Positions 27,297 through 35,544 of a stretch of 64,000 bases of DNA are shown here, piece after piece; the first letter of the stretch is position 1; every line of letters starts with the position of its first letter. This DNA is from Casimicrobium huifangae (GTDB taxonomy: Bacteria; Pseudomonadota; Gammaproteobacteria; Burkholderiales; Casimicrobiaceae), in contig NZ_CP041352.1 in the NCBI RefSeq assembly GCF_009746125.1, forward strand, positions 4,076,436 to 4,140,435, written 5' to 3'. The translations under genes were made by a program, and so were the position numbers. The notes under the pieces were generated by a model. It saw only the letters and a program-made list of their open reading frames with translations, made no database searches and was not told where the DNA came from.

Positions 27297-28892
27297 ATGC
27301 GTTCACACAGAACTATCGTGTCGGGAAGGTTGCGCAGGATTATGGTGTTGTGCGGCGCAGCAGCGGCCAGCGCCGCGCTATTTGCGCAATCGATCACCAT
27401 TGGACTGTCTGGTGACATCACGGCGTTCGATCCGCACTATCACAACGTCGGGCCGAACAATTCAGCTGCAGCGCACGTGTTCGAGCGCCTGGTGGCGATG
27501 GACGAACAGCAACGCCTCAAACCCGGTCTCGCACTGTCGTGGAAGCCCGTCGATGACCTGAACTGGGAATTCAAGCTGCGCAAAGGCGTGAAGTGGCATG
27601 ACGGCAGTGACTTCACCGCCGACGACGTGATCTTCACCCTTGACCGCGTGCCGAAAGTGCCCAATTCGCCCTCGTCGTTTTCCACCTATGTGCGGCCGAT
27701 CAAGGCGATCAGGGCGATCGATGCCCACACACTGGTGATGACGACCGAGAAGCCGCATCCGCTGCTGCCCAACGATCTGTCAACCGTCTATATCGTCTCC
27801 AAGAAAGCGGCTGCCAGCGCCAGTACCGATGACTTCAACAGCGGCAAGGCGGCCATCGGCACCGGGCCGTACAAGCTGGTCCGCTTTGCCAAGGGCGATC
27901 GCCTCGAACTGGCCCGCAACGATGCCTGGTGGGGCGGCAAAACTCCGTGGGAGAAGGCGACCCTGCGCATTCTGACCAATGACCCGGCCCGCGTCGCCGC
28001 CTTGTTGTCAGGCGACATCCAGGCGCTGGAAAACGCGCCGACGGCGGACATGGCCCGGCTCAAGAACGACAAGAACCTCTCTCTTGCCCGCGTCGGCTCG
28101 AACCGGTTGATCTACCTGCACCTTGATTCCAATCGCGATGTGTCACCCTTTGTCACCGACAAGCAGGGCAAGCCGTTGACCAAAAATCCGCTCAAGGATG
28201 CCCGGGTGCGCAAGGCGATTTCGCTGGCGTTGAATCGCGACGCCATCGTCAGCCGCGTGATGGAAGGCGAGGCCGTCGCCGCCGGCCAACCGCTGCCGGA
28301 TGGCTACCCCGGCACGTCTAAAAACCTGAAGCCCGACAAGTTCGACACAGCGCAGGCGAAGAAATTGCTGGCCGAGGCTGGTTATCCGGATGGCTTCGGC
28401 ATCACTATCCATGCGCCGAACAATCGCTATGTCAACGATGAACAGATCGCGCAAGCGGTGGCGCAAATGCTGAGTCGCGCCGGTATCGCGACGAAAGTCG
28501 ATGCGATGCCGTCGTCGGTCTACTTCACCCGGGCAACCAAACTCGAATTCAGCCTGATGCTGCTGGGCTGGTCGGCCGGTTCGGGTGAAATGTCCGACAG
28601 CCTGCGACCTCTGCTTGGCACTTTCGATGCGAAGAAAGGCTGGGGTAACGCCAACCGCGGGCGCTACTCGAACAGCAAATTCGATGCAATGCTGGAAGAC
28701 GCACTGGTCACCATCAACGACGCCAAGCGAGAGGCGCTGCTGGCGCGGGCGACGGAAATTGCGATGGCCGATCAGGGCATCATTCCGCTGCACTTCCAGA
28801 TGAATGTGTGGGCGATGAAGAAGAACCTGAGCTATAGCCCGCGCACCGACGAATACACCTTCGCCTGGATGTTCAAACCGGTCGGCAAATAG
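27297..28892 (+). CDS. Family-5 ABC transporter substrate-binding protein
   Basis: 531 aa from the ATG preceded by a GGGGG-type ribosome site. A signal peptide (RRIMVLCGAAAASAALFAQ) precedes an SBP_bac_5 domain: ITIGLSGDITAFDPHYHNVGPNN, LKPGLALSWKPVDDLNWEFKLRKGVKWHDGSDFTADDVIFTLDRV and GTGPYKLVRFAKGDRLELARNDAWWGG are diagnostic. Such periplasmic proteins bind oligopeptides, dipeptides, nickel or other solutes for DppBCDF-like importers. No permease or ATPase gene is nearby, so it is an orphan that must use a transporter encoded elsewhere. The aldehyde dehydrogenase starts 10 bp after its stop. Confidence 0.93.
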   Translation: MRSHRTIVSGRLRRIMVLCGAAAASAALFAQSITIGLSGDITAFDPHYHNVGPNNSAAAHVFERLVAMDEQQRLKPGLALSWKPVDDLNWEFKLRKGVKWHDGSDFTADDVIFTLDRVPKVPNSPSSFSTYVRPIKAIRAIDAHTLVMTTEKPHPLLPNDLSTVYIVSKKAAASASTDDFNSGKAAIGTGPYKLVRFAKGDRLELARNDAWWGGKTPWEKATLRILTNDPARVAALLSGDIQALENAPTADMARLKNDKNLSLARVGSNRLIYLHLDSNRDVSPFVTDKQGKPLTKNPLKDARVRKAISLALNRDAIVSRVMEGEAVAAGQPLPDGYPGTSKNLKPDKFDTAQAKKLLAEAGYPDGFGITIHAPNNRYVNDEQIAQAVAQMLSRAGIATKVDAMPSSVYFTRATKLEFSLMLLGWSAGSGEMSDSLRPLLGTFDAKKGWGNANRGRYSNSKFDAMLEDALVTINDAKREALLARATEIAMADQGIIPLHFQMNVWAMKKNLSYSPRTDEYTFAWMFKPVGK

Positions 28893-28902
28893 CGCGCAAG
28901 CC

Positions 28903-30339
28903 ATGAGCACCCATTTCATCGGCAATCGCCGCGTCGCTGGCAGCAGCGGCGAAACCATTCCGGTTCTCGACCCCAGCGACGGCCAGGTGTTTGCACACAT
29001 CGCGCGCGGCAATTCGGAGGATATTCGCCGTGCCGTCGCCGCGGCCCGCGCGGCCGCTGACGGCGGGACATGGGGCCGCCTCGCACCGGTCGAACGCGGT
29101 CGCCTGCTGCGCAAGCTGAGTGACGCGCTACTGGCACATCACGACGAGTTGGCACATCTTGAAATGCGTGACTGCGGCAAGCCGGTCAAGCAGGCAATAG
29201 CTGATGCCACTGCGGTGGCGCGTTACTTCGAGTTCTACGCGGGCGCCTGCGACAAGCTGCACGGCGAGACCATTCCGTATACGCCCGGCTATGCAGTGAT
29301 GAGCTTCTACGAGCCGCACGGTGTCACCGGACACATCATCCCGTGGAACTACCCGATGCAAATATTCGGGCGTTCGGTGGGTGGTGCGCTCGCCGCCGGC
29401 AATGCATGCGTGGTGAAACCTGCCGAGGACGCCTGCCTGTCGCTGTTGCGCATCGCCGAGCTGGCGGTTGAATGCGGCTTTCCGGATGGAGCCCTGAACA
29501 TTGTCACCGGCTACGGCCACGAAGCCGGGCAGGCACTGGCCGATGCAGCAGGTATTGATCACATCTCGTTCACTGGATCGGCACGCGTCGGCACCCTCAT
29601 TGCACAGAGTGCCGCCAGACGACATGTGCCGGTGACGCTGGAGCTGGGCGGCAAGAGCCCGCAGATCGTGTTTGCCGACGCCAATCTCGACGACGCGCTG
29701 CCGGTGATTGTCAATGCCATTGTCCAGAACGCCGGACAGACCTGCAGCGCAGGCTCGCGTCTGCTGGTTGAGGCCAGCGCCTATGAGCGCGTACTCGAAG
29801 CGGTGGGGGCTCGCATTGCCACCCTGAAGGTAGGCCCTGCCGTGCTCGATTTTGATGTCGGTCCCCTCATCCGTGCCAGCCAGTTGCAGCGCGTGGAGGG
29901 TTTTCTTGCTGATGCCAAGGCGTCCGCCATGCGCAGCATTGCCCAGGGCAGCATCGCGCCTGAATCCCCGGCCACCGGCTTCTACGCCAGGCCGACGCTG
30001 ATTGCCGACGTGCCGATGGAAGCGCCACTGGCCTGCGATGAAGTGTTCGGCCCGGTGCTGGCCGCAATGCCATTTCGGGATGAGGCAGACGCCATCCGGC
30101 TCGCCAACGGCACCGAATATGGCCTGGTCGCCGGCGTGTGGACGGAAAACGGCGGGCGAGGATTGCGCATGGCCCGCGCCATCAGAAGCGGCCAGGTGTT
30201 CATCAACAACTATGGTGCGGGCGGCGGCGTGGAGCTGCCCTTTGGCGGCGTCAAATCGTCTGGCTATGGGCGCGAAAAGGGCTTTGAGGCGCTGTATGGT
30301 TTCAGCGTCATGAAGACGGTGGTCATCCGCCACGGCTAG
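28903..30339 (+). CDS. NAD(P)-dependent aldehyde dehydrogenase
   Basis: 478 aa, full ALDH-superfamily length. Rossmann/NAD contacts lie in TGHIIPWNYPMQIFGRSVGGALAAGNACVVKPAEDA and SFTGSARVG; the general base Glu is in VTLELGGKSPQIVFADA and the catalytic Cys is in QNAGQTCSAGSRLLV. The C-terminal block is INNYGAGGGVELPFGGVKSSGYGREKG. The sequence resembles betaine/aminobutyraldehyde dehydrogenases, but the substrate cannot be fixed. It probably forms an operon with the binding-protein gene 10 bp upstream. Confidence 0.92.
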   Translation: MSTHFIGNRRVAGSSGETIPVLDPSDGQVFAHIARGNSEDIRRAVAAARAAADGGTWGRLAPVERGRLLRKLSDALLAHHDELAHLEMRDCGKPVKQAIADATAVARYFEFYAGACDKLHGETIPYTPGYAVMSFYEPHGVTGHIIPWNYPMQIFGRSVGGALAAGNACVVKPAEDACLSLLRIAELAVECGFPDGALNIVTGYGHEAGQALADAAGIDHISFTGSARVGTLIAQSAARRHVPVTLELGGKSPQIVFADANLDDALPVIVNAIVQNAGQTCSAGSRLLVEASAYERVLEAVGARIATLKVGPAVLDFDVGPLIRASQLQRVEGFLADAKASAMRSIAQGSIAPESPATGFYARPTLIADVPMEAPLACDEVFGPVLAAMPFRDEADAIRLANGTEYGLVAGVWTENGGRGLRMARAIRSGQVFINNYGAGGGVELPFGGVKSSGYGREKGFEALYGFSVMKTVVIRHG

Positions 30340-30414
30340 CAAATCGTACGCCGGCGCCGCTCGCCGGCATGTGGCCCTGAAGGCCATGCTTGCAGCGCGC
30401 CCTAAAATGCCGGT

Positions 30415-31887
30415 GTGTACTACCCGCGCTCCCTGACCAACGTCATCCTCGCGTGCTTCGTGCTTTCCGCCGTGCCGCTGGTGGTGGCATTGGCCGAGCT
30501 GGCATTCGGCCTCGACGCACTGGCCAAGCGCTCGCAGCTTTCGGTGCGGGAAGCGGAGGCCGCCAGTTCAGCGTCGCGCGAACTGCGCGATGTCACCGGC
30601 AAGATCGAACGCGCCGTACGGCAATCCATCGTCCTCGAAGACGCGTCGCTGATCGACGGCTACCGCAAACTCGACGCCCAGCTTGAGCAAGCCTTGATTC
30701 GCAGCCAGAGCCTGCCGCTGGCGGACGACGAGCGCGCCGCCATCAAGCAGGTCAGCACGCAGCGCGTAGTGCTGGCTGCCGCGCTGCGCAACGGCGTGCC
30801 CGACGCCAGTGAGCGACCGCGACTGGCGGAGACTGCTGCCGATCTCGCCGACAGCGCGGCGCAGGCTGCGGCCATGCTGGGTCGTGTCACTGAGCGGGAA
30901 GTGGTGACGCTGCGTGAAATGGCCGCGAAAACCCGTGAAAACTGGCCGTGGTTCCTGGGTATTGCTGCCGCTACTGCCCTGCTGCTGGCGATCGGTTTTT
31001 CAATCCTGATTTCGCGACCGCTGCGCAATATCGACCGCAGCATCCGCAAGCTCGGACGTGGCGAATTCAATGAAGACATCTCGATCAATGGCCCCCGCGA
31101 CCTGCGCTCACTCGGCGAGCGGCTCGACTGGCTGCGCCGCCGCCTGCTTGAACTGGAGACGCATCAGAGCCGTTTTCTGCGCCACGTGTCGCACGAACTG
31201 AAGACGCCGCTGACGGCAGTGCGCGAAGGTTCGGAACTTCTCAACGACCGCATCGTCGGAGAAATGTCGACGCAACAGACCGACGTGGTGCGCATCATCC
31301 GCGACAACACGGTGTCGCTGCAGCGGTTGATCGAAGACTTGCTGTCCTACCAGCAGCATAAAAGCGCGGCCCCGCTGAAGCTGGAAACTGTCGAGATGAA
31401 GCCGATCATCGAGCGGGTCGTACGCGAGCATCGGCTGGAGATGCTGTCGCGTGCGATTTCAGTCGAGGTTCGGGGCGAAGCGCTCACGCTCAAGGGCGAT
31501 CGCGAGCAGTTGCGCGTGGTGCTGGATAATCTGGTGTCGAACGCCATCAAGTACACGCCGCGCGGCGGCAAAGTGCGGATCGTCAGCAGCATCGACGGTG
31601 GCATGGCCCAGATCGATGTCGAGGATGATGGCCCCGGCGTCGCCCTGGAAGAGCAGGAACGGGTGTTCGAATCGTTTTATCGTGGTGACGCCAGTGCCAA
31701 TGGCAAGGTGAAGGGCTCCGGTCTTGGTCTCGCCATCGTTCGTGAATATGTACTTGCCCATCAGGGCCACGTGTTTATCGTGGAGCCAGGCAAGCCGGGC
31801 GGACGCTTTCGGGTTCGCCTGCCGCTGGATTTGACGCGTGGCGGCGCACCGCTCACGCTGACCGAGGGAGACTCAATTGCAGTTTAG
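30415..31887 (+). CDS. glrK: Sensor histidine kinase, GlrK-like
   Basis: 490 aa from a GTG that follows a TAAAAT hexamer by only 6 nt. TM1 is near residues 8-32 (LTNVILACFVLSAVPLVVALAEL), a helical periplasmic sensor follows, TM2 is near 180-200 (WFLGIAAATALLLAIGFSILI), then HAMP, HisKA (FLRHVSHELKTPLTAVREGSELL, phospho-acceptor His), and HATPase with LDNLVSNAIKYTPRGG and GSGLGLAIVREYVLAHQG. The gene order kinase, QseG-like lipoprotein, sigma-54 response regulator is that of glrK-qseG-glrR in enterobacteria, which supports the name. The stimulus is probably envelope stress. Confidence 0.85.
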   Translation: MYYPRSLTNVILACFVLSAVPLVVALAELAFGLDALAKRSQLSVREAEAASSASRELRDVTGKIERAVRQSIVLEDASLIDGYRKLDAQLEQALIRSQSLPLADDERAAIKQVSTQRVVLAAALRNGVPDASERPRLAETAADLADSAAQAAAMLGRVTEREVVTLREMAAKTRENWPWFLGIAAATALLLAIGFSILISRPLRNIDRSIRKLGRGEFNEDISINGPRDLRSLGERLDWLRRRLLELETHQSRFLRHVSHELKTPLTAVREGSELLNDRIVGEMSTQQTDVVRIIRDNTVSLQRLIEDLLSYQQHKSAAPLKLETVEMKPIIERVVREHRLEMLSRAISVEVRGEALTLKGDREQLRVVLDNLVSNAIKYTPRGGKVRIVSSIDGGMAQIDVEDDGPGVALEEQERVFESFYRGDASANGKVKGSGLGLAIVREYVLAHQGHVFIVEPGKPGGRFRVRLPLDLTRGGAPLTLTEGDSIAV

Positions 31888-32485
31888 GGAACGGCGAACA
31901 CCCATCGCCGCAAGTGTCGTGACCATTGTCGCGCTGGCGGGCTGTGCCACGGCGCCTGACATTCCGCTGTTGCCCAAGTCGCCACCGCCGGCGGTGACGC
32001 AGACGGTGTACGTGCCGGTTTATGTTGAGGTCGAGAAGCAGGCGCCGCCGCCGCCGGCGCCAGAGCCGGTGAAACTGCCGGATGATCAGGAGCAGAGCCT
32101 CGCGCTGCTGGTGGAGATGGCGCGTGCCACGGGCGGTAGCGCCGACGATCTGCGCAAGGAATACAACGCTGCGCAAAACGCCTTCAACAAGGAGCGCACA
32201 CCGGTCAATCGCATGCGCTATGCCTGGCTGTCCGCATTGCTCGGGCCGGGCGCCGGGGACGACGCGCGCCTGCAGGGCCTGCTGGAACCGCTGCTGGCCA
32301 AGAATGGCGGGCTCGCGGCGAACCACCCATTGCGACCGGTCGCCGACGTATTGCTGGCGCAGATCGCCGAACGCACACGTCAGGTGCGAGACGAGCAGAA
32401 GCGGGCAGACGCCTTGCAGCAAAAGCTGGATGCGCTGAAGGCAATCGAAAAGCAGTTGCTCGATCGAGAGCGACGGAGAAACTGA
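31877..32485 (+). CDS. QseG-like lipoprotein
   Basis: 202 aa from a TTG that overlaps the kinase stop codon by 11 bp and has GGAG 8 nt upstream. A lipoprotein signal (IAASVVTIVALAGCATAP) with lipobox LAGC is followed by a Pro-rich linker and a helical C-terminal region ending in a probable coiled coil (IAERTRQVRDEQKRADALQQKLDALKAIEKQLL). Position between a GlrK-like kinase and a GlrR-like regulator matches QseG/YfhG, an outer-membrane lipoprotein that stimulates the kinase. Identity is inferred mainly from context because the sequence is poorly conserved. Confidence 0.65.
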   Translation: MQFRERRTPIAASVVTIVALAGCATAPDIPLLPKSPPPAVTQTVYVPVYVEVEKQAPPPPAPEPVKLPDDQEQSLALLVEMARATGGSADDLRKEYNAAQNAFNKERTPVNRMRYAWLSALLGPGAGDDARLQGLLEPLLAKNGGLAANHPLRPVADVLLAQIAERTRQVRDEQKRADALQQKLDALKAIEKQLLDRERRRN

Positions 32486-32488
32486 GCG

Positions 32489-33832
32489 ATGGCAGCAGAG
32501 ATCCTTCTTGTTGACGACGATCCCGATCTGCTGAAGCTGATTGGCCTGCGGCTTTCGGCAGCGGGCTATCGTGTCAAGACGGCGGAAAGTGGCGAAGCGG
32601 CGCTGGCGCAAATTGCCGTCACGCGCCCGGCGGTGGTCGTCACTGACCTGCGCATGCCCGGTATTGACGGCATGCAGCTCTTTGAACAGATCAACGCCCA
32701 GCATCCGACGCTGCCGGTGATCATTCTGACCGCGCACGGCACCATCCCCGACGCGGTGGCTGCCACCCAGCGCGGGGTCTTCGGCTTTCTGACCAAGCCG
32801 TTCGACCCGCAGGAATTGCTGAAAAAAGTGGCGCAAGCGGTTGCCGTCGCTGGTGAATCGCGCGAAGCCCATGCCGGCAGCGATGACGCCTGGCGCGCCG
32901 AAATCGTGACCCGCAGCGCCAAAATGGATGACCTGCTGCGCCGGGCTCGGCTGGTGGCCGACTCGATGGCTTCGGTGCTGGTGCTGGGCGAATCCGGCAC
33001 CGGCAAGGAGCTGCTGGCTCGCGCGATTCATGCCGCCAGCAATCGCGCCGGCAAGCCATTCATGGCCATCAACTGTGCCGCCATCCCGGAGCAATTGCTG
33101 GAAAGCGAGTTGTTCGGCTATGCCAAGGGCGCCTTCACCGGCGCGGCAACCGCACAGCAGGGGCTGTTTCAGGCGGCTGACGGCGGCACCCTGTTCCTCG
33201 ACGAAATCGGCGACATGCCGCTGTCGCTGCAGGCCAAGCTGCTTCGCGTGCTGCAGGAGGGCGCTGTGCGCCCGGTGGGTGCCACCCAGTCGGTCAACGT
33301 GGACGTCCGCATCATCTCGGCAACGCACCGCAATCTCGACCAGATGCGCGCCGACCGCACCTTCCGTGAAGATTTGTTCTACCGGCTCAATGTGGTGGCG
33401 CTCAAGCTGCCGTCGCTGGCAGAGCGGCGGGAGGACATCCCGCTGCTGGTCAATCACTTCCTGAAAAAGATCGCCACGCGCTACCGCAAGACCGTGCCGA
33501 CACTGGCGCCGGACGCGCTGGCAGCGCTGGTCGCGGCACCGTGGCCCGGCAATGTGCGGCAACTGGAAAACCTGCTGGAGCAGGCCGTGGCGCTGTCCAC
33601 CACGCACGTCATCCCGCTGTCGCTGATCCGGCACAGCCTTGACGACAGTGCGGCGCCGCTGGTCTCCTTCGAAGCGGCACGCAAGACCTTCGAGCGCGAC
33701 TACCTGGTGCGCATTCTCAAGCTCACGGCCGGCAACGCGGCACAGGCCGCGCAGATGGCCGGGCGCAACCGTACCGAGTTCTACAAGCTGCTACAACGGC
33801 ACAATCTCGAACCGGGCATGTTCAAGTCCTGA
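32489..33832 (+). CDS. glrR: Sigma-54-dependent response regulator, GlrR-like
   Basis: 447 aa. The receiver domain has the phospho-acceptor Asp in VVVTDLRMPGIDGMQLF and Lys in FGFLTKPFDPQELL. The AAA+ domain has Walker A GESGTGKELLARAIH, the sigma-54 contact GAFTGA, Walker B GGTLFLDEIGDMPL and PWPGNVRQLENLLEQAV. A Fis-type HTH at the C-terminus (AAQAAQMAGRNRTEFYKLLQRH) follows. It activates RpoN promoters when phosphorylated by the adjacent kinase. In enterobacteria GlrR drives the small RNA GlmY and rpoE; targets here are unknown. It starts 3 bp after the lipoprotein stop. Confidence 0.92.
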   Translation: MAAEILLVDDDPDLLKLIGLRLSAAGYRVKTAESGEAALAQIAVTRPAVVVTDLRMPGIDGMQLFEQINAQHPTLPVIILTAHGTIPDAVAATQRGVFGFLTKPFDPQELLKKVAQAVAVAGESREAHAGSDDAWRAEIVTRSAKMDDLLRRARLVADSMASVLVLGESGTGKELLARAIHAASNRAGKPFMAINCAAIPEQLLESELFGYAKGAFTGAATAQQGLFQAADGGTLFLDEIGDMPLSLQAKLLRVLQEGAVRPVGATQSVNVDVRIISATHRNLDQMRADRTFREDLFYRLNVVALKLPSLAERREDIPLLVNHFLKKIATRYRKTVPTLAPDALAALVAAPWPGNVRQLENLLEQAVALSTTHVIPLSLIRHSLDDSAAPLVSFEAARKTFERDYLVRILKLTAGNAAQAAQMAGRNRTEFYKLLQRHNLEPGMFKS

Positions 33833-33862
33833 ACCGAGCCCCCTATCGTCTTTCCGCTGCTC

Positions 33863-34318
33863 ATGAAGATTCAGTTCAAGGTACTGCGCGAATCTGCGCG
33901 CCAGAATTTGCCAGCCTACGCGACGACCGGCTCCGCCGGTCTCGATCTGCGTGCCTGCATCGATACCGCGATTGAGCTCGCGCCCGGGGCCACCACCTTG
34001 ATCCCGACGGGCATCGCCATCCACATCGCCGATCCTGGTTATGCGGCGCTGATCCTGCCACGGTCAGGCTTGGGTCACAAGCACGGCATTGTGCTTGGCA
34101 ATCTGGTGGGGCTGATCGATAGCGACTATCAGGGCGAACTGATGGTGAGCTGCTGGAACCGCAACGCTGCCGGCAGTGCCGCTTTCACCATTCAACCGCA
34201 GGAGCGCATCGCGCAACTGGTGATCGTGCCGGTGCAGCAAGTGCAGTTTCAGGAAGTGGCCGAGTTTTCCGCCAGTGACCGCGGCGCCGGTGGCTTTGGC
34301 AGTACCGGACGCTCGTAA
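33863..34318 (+). CDS. dut: Deoxyuridine 5'-triphosphate nucleotidohydrolase (dUTPase)
   Basis: 151 aa, trimeric dUTPase size. It hydrolyses dUTP to dUMP, keeping uracil out of DNA and feeding dTMP synthesis. All five family motifs are seen: [54 protein letters not shown] and the C-terminal [11 protein letters not shown] arm that closes over the active site. Its TAA stop shares its last base with the ATG of the PfkB kinase gene (TAATG), so the two are translationally coupled. Confidence 0.97.
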   Translation: MKIQFKVLRESARQNLPAYATTGSAGLDLRACIDTAIELAPGATTLIPTGIAIHIADPGYAALILPRSGLGHKHGIVLGNLVGLIDSDYQGELMVSCWNRNAAGSAAFTIQPQERIAQLVIVPVQQVQFQEVAEFSASDRGAGGFGSTGRS

Positions 34319-35223
34319 TGACTCACAAGCCCCGTGTCATCTGCCTCGGTGTCGCAACGCTCGACCAGATTTTTCGTGTCGACACCATTCCGGAGGCACC
34401 GGCCAAATTCGGGGCACTGGAATTCATCGTCACCGGTGGTGGCATGGCCGCCAATGCGGCCGTTGCCGTCAAGCGCCTGGGTGGCGAGGCACAGTACTGG
34501 GGCCGCGTTGGTGATGACGATGTCGGCGACCAGATCTTGCGCCAGCTTGAGCGCGAAGGGGTCGATGTATCGCATGTGTTTCGCCTGCCCGGAGCGCGCT
34601 CGAAAACCTCGGCGATCTTGGTTGACAACCGCGGCGAGCGCCTGATCTGCTCAGCACCGGCCCAAGGCTATCCGGCTGACACATCATGGCTTCCGCTTGG
34701 GGAAGTGCAGCACGCCGACGCCGTACATGCCGATTCGCGCTGGAAACCGGGCGCCATCGCCCTGTTTGATGCGGCGGCGGCAGCCGCCATCCCAAGCGTG
34801 TTCGACGCCGATGCGGGCGACCCTGAAGAAGTGCTCACTATCGCGCAACGGGCGACACATCCGGTATTCAGCGAACCGATGCTGAAAAGTCTGGGGTTCG
34901 GCGCGCCAGACGTCGCCATTCCGCGCGCCTTCGGTGGCCGCAACGTGATCTGCGGTGTGACCCTCGGCGAGCGCGGCACCTGGTGGTTCGACGGTCAACG
35001 CCTGCAGCTCACCCCCGCACGCCCGGTGCATGCAATCGACACGCTGGGCGCCGGCGACACCTGGCATGGCGCGCTCGCCTTTGCGCTGGCCGAGAAGCAG
35101 CCGCTCCGGGAGGCGCTGCAGTTTGCCACCGACGTGGCCGCACTCAAGTGCACGCGGTTTGGCGGGCGCAATGGCATCCCCACTCGCGACGAGGTCAATG
35201 CGTTTCGCGCCACTTTTTGCTGA
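34318..35223 (+). CDS. PfkB-family carbohydrate kinase
   Basis: 301 aa. The ribokinase/PfkB fold is shown by the N-terminal substrate-binding motif VTGGGMAANAAVAVKRLGG and GRVGDDDVGDQILRQLEREGV, and the C-terminal ATP and catalytic motif DTLGAGDTWHGALAFALAE with the catalytic Asp in GAGD. It phosphorylates a sugar or nucleoside; the VTGGGMAANAAVAV start resembles the YihV-type subgroup, but substrate is not determined. Coupled to dut by the TAATG overlap. Confidence 0.88.
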   Translation: MTHKPRVICLGVATLDQIFRVDTIPEAPAKFGALEFIVTGGGMAANAAVAVKRLGGEAQYWGRVGDDDVGDQILRQLEREGVDVSHVFRLPGARSKTSAILVDNRGERLICSAPAQGYPADTSWLPLGEVQHADAVHADSRWKPGAIALFDAAAAAAIPSVFDADAGDPEEVLTIAQRATHPVFSEPMLKSLGFGAPDVAIPRAFGGRNVICGVTLGERGTWWFDGQRLQLTPARPVHAIDTLGAGDTWHGALAFALAEKQPLREALQFATDVAALKCTRFGGRNGIPTRDEVNAFRATFC

Positions 35224-35544
35224 AAAGCAGTTGAACTTTTCTGCCCGCGCCACATCTTATGGTTGTGGCAAGACGATACGCAGTTGACCCCTCTGCTGCC
35301 GTGTCGTTGTCCTCCCAGGATGGGCTTCCCCCGGCTCATCCGTGGTGACGTTCAGGGCGACCGTATCCTCCGATAGGTCGCCCTTTTTTCTGCCCATTTT
35401 TTGCCGGTTGCGTCTCGCCGTGGCGACACGTCGGCCTGAAAGCGCCACTGGCGAGGGTTTGCGGCACCAATGACGGGATTGATCGTCTAATATGGCAAAT
35501 GCGGGCCGGGTTCACGGCATCCGCACGGACAAAGAGGTGTATTC
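35224..35544 (+). ncRNA. Intergenic region with a possible small RNA (about 35262-35389)
   Basis: The 321-bp gap before ctpA ends a potential non-coding unit in a strong terminator (35354-35389). A weak promoter-like pair TTGAAC (35231-35236) and TCTTAT (18-bp spacer) would give an RNA of about 125 nt. It contains C-rich stretches (GACCCCTC, CCTCCC, TCCCCC), the last in the loop of a GGATG/CATCC hairpin; this resembles the anti-SD loops of the candidate at 8355-8472. Alternatively the terminator simply serves the dut-pfkB operon. A TAATAT (35488-35493) could be the -10 box of ctpA. Confidence 0.35.
35354..35389 (+). terminator. Intrinsic terminator upstream of ctpA
   Basis: A 9-bp stem AGGGCGACC (35354-35362) / GGTCGCCCT (35376-35384) and six T residues (35384-35389). 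It ends either the dut-pfkB transcript or an independent small RNA. Confidence 0.88.

Noticed and set aside
30350-30368. GCCGGCG/CGCCGGC hairpin after the aldehyde dehydrogenase gene as a terminator
   Set aside because: The 7-bp stem is not followed by a T-run; in GC-rich DNA such hairpins are common, so it is not called.
29128-33634. Long open frames antisense to the aldehyde dehydrogenase (29128-30387) and the GlrR-like gene (31853-33634)
   Set aside because: They lie wholly opposite well-supported genes and read as Arg/Gln/His-rich low-information protein without domains; at this GC content such shadow frames are expected.
35205-35260. AAAAGCAGTTGAACTTTT-like stretch after pfkB, considered as an eighth palindromic repeat
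   Set aside because: It has a short symmetric piece resembling the arms but lacks the GGGCT/AGCCC arms and the GTCGAC core.
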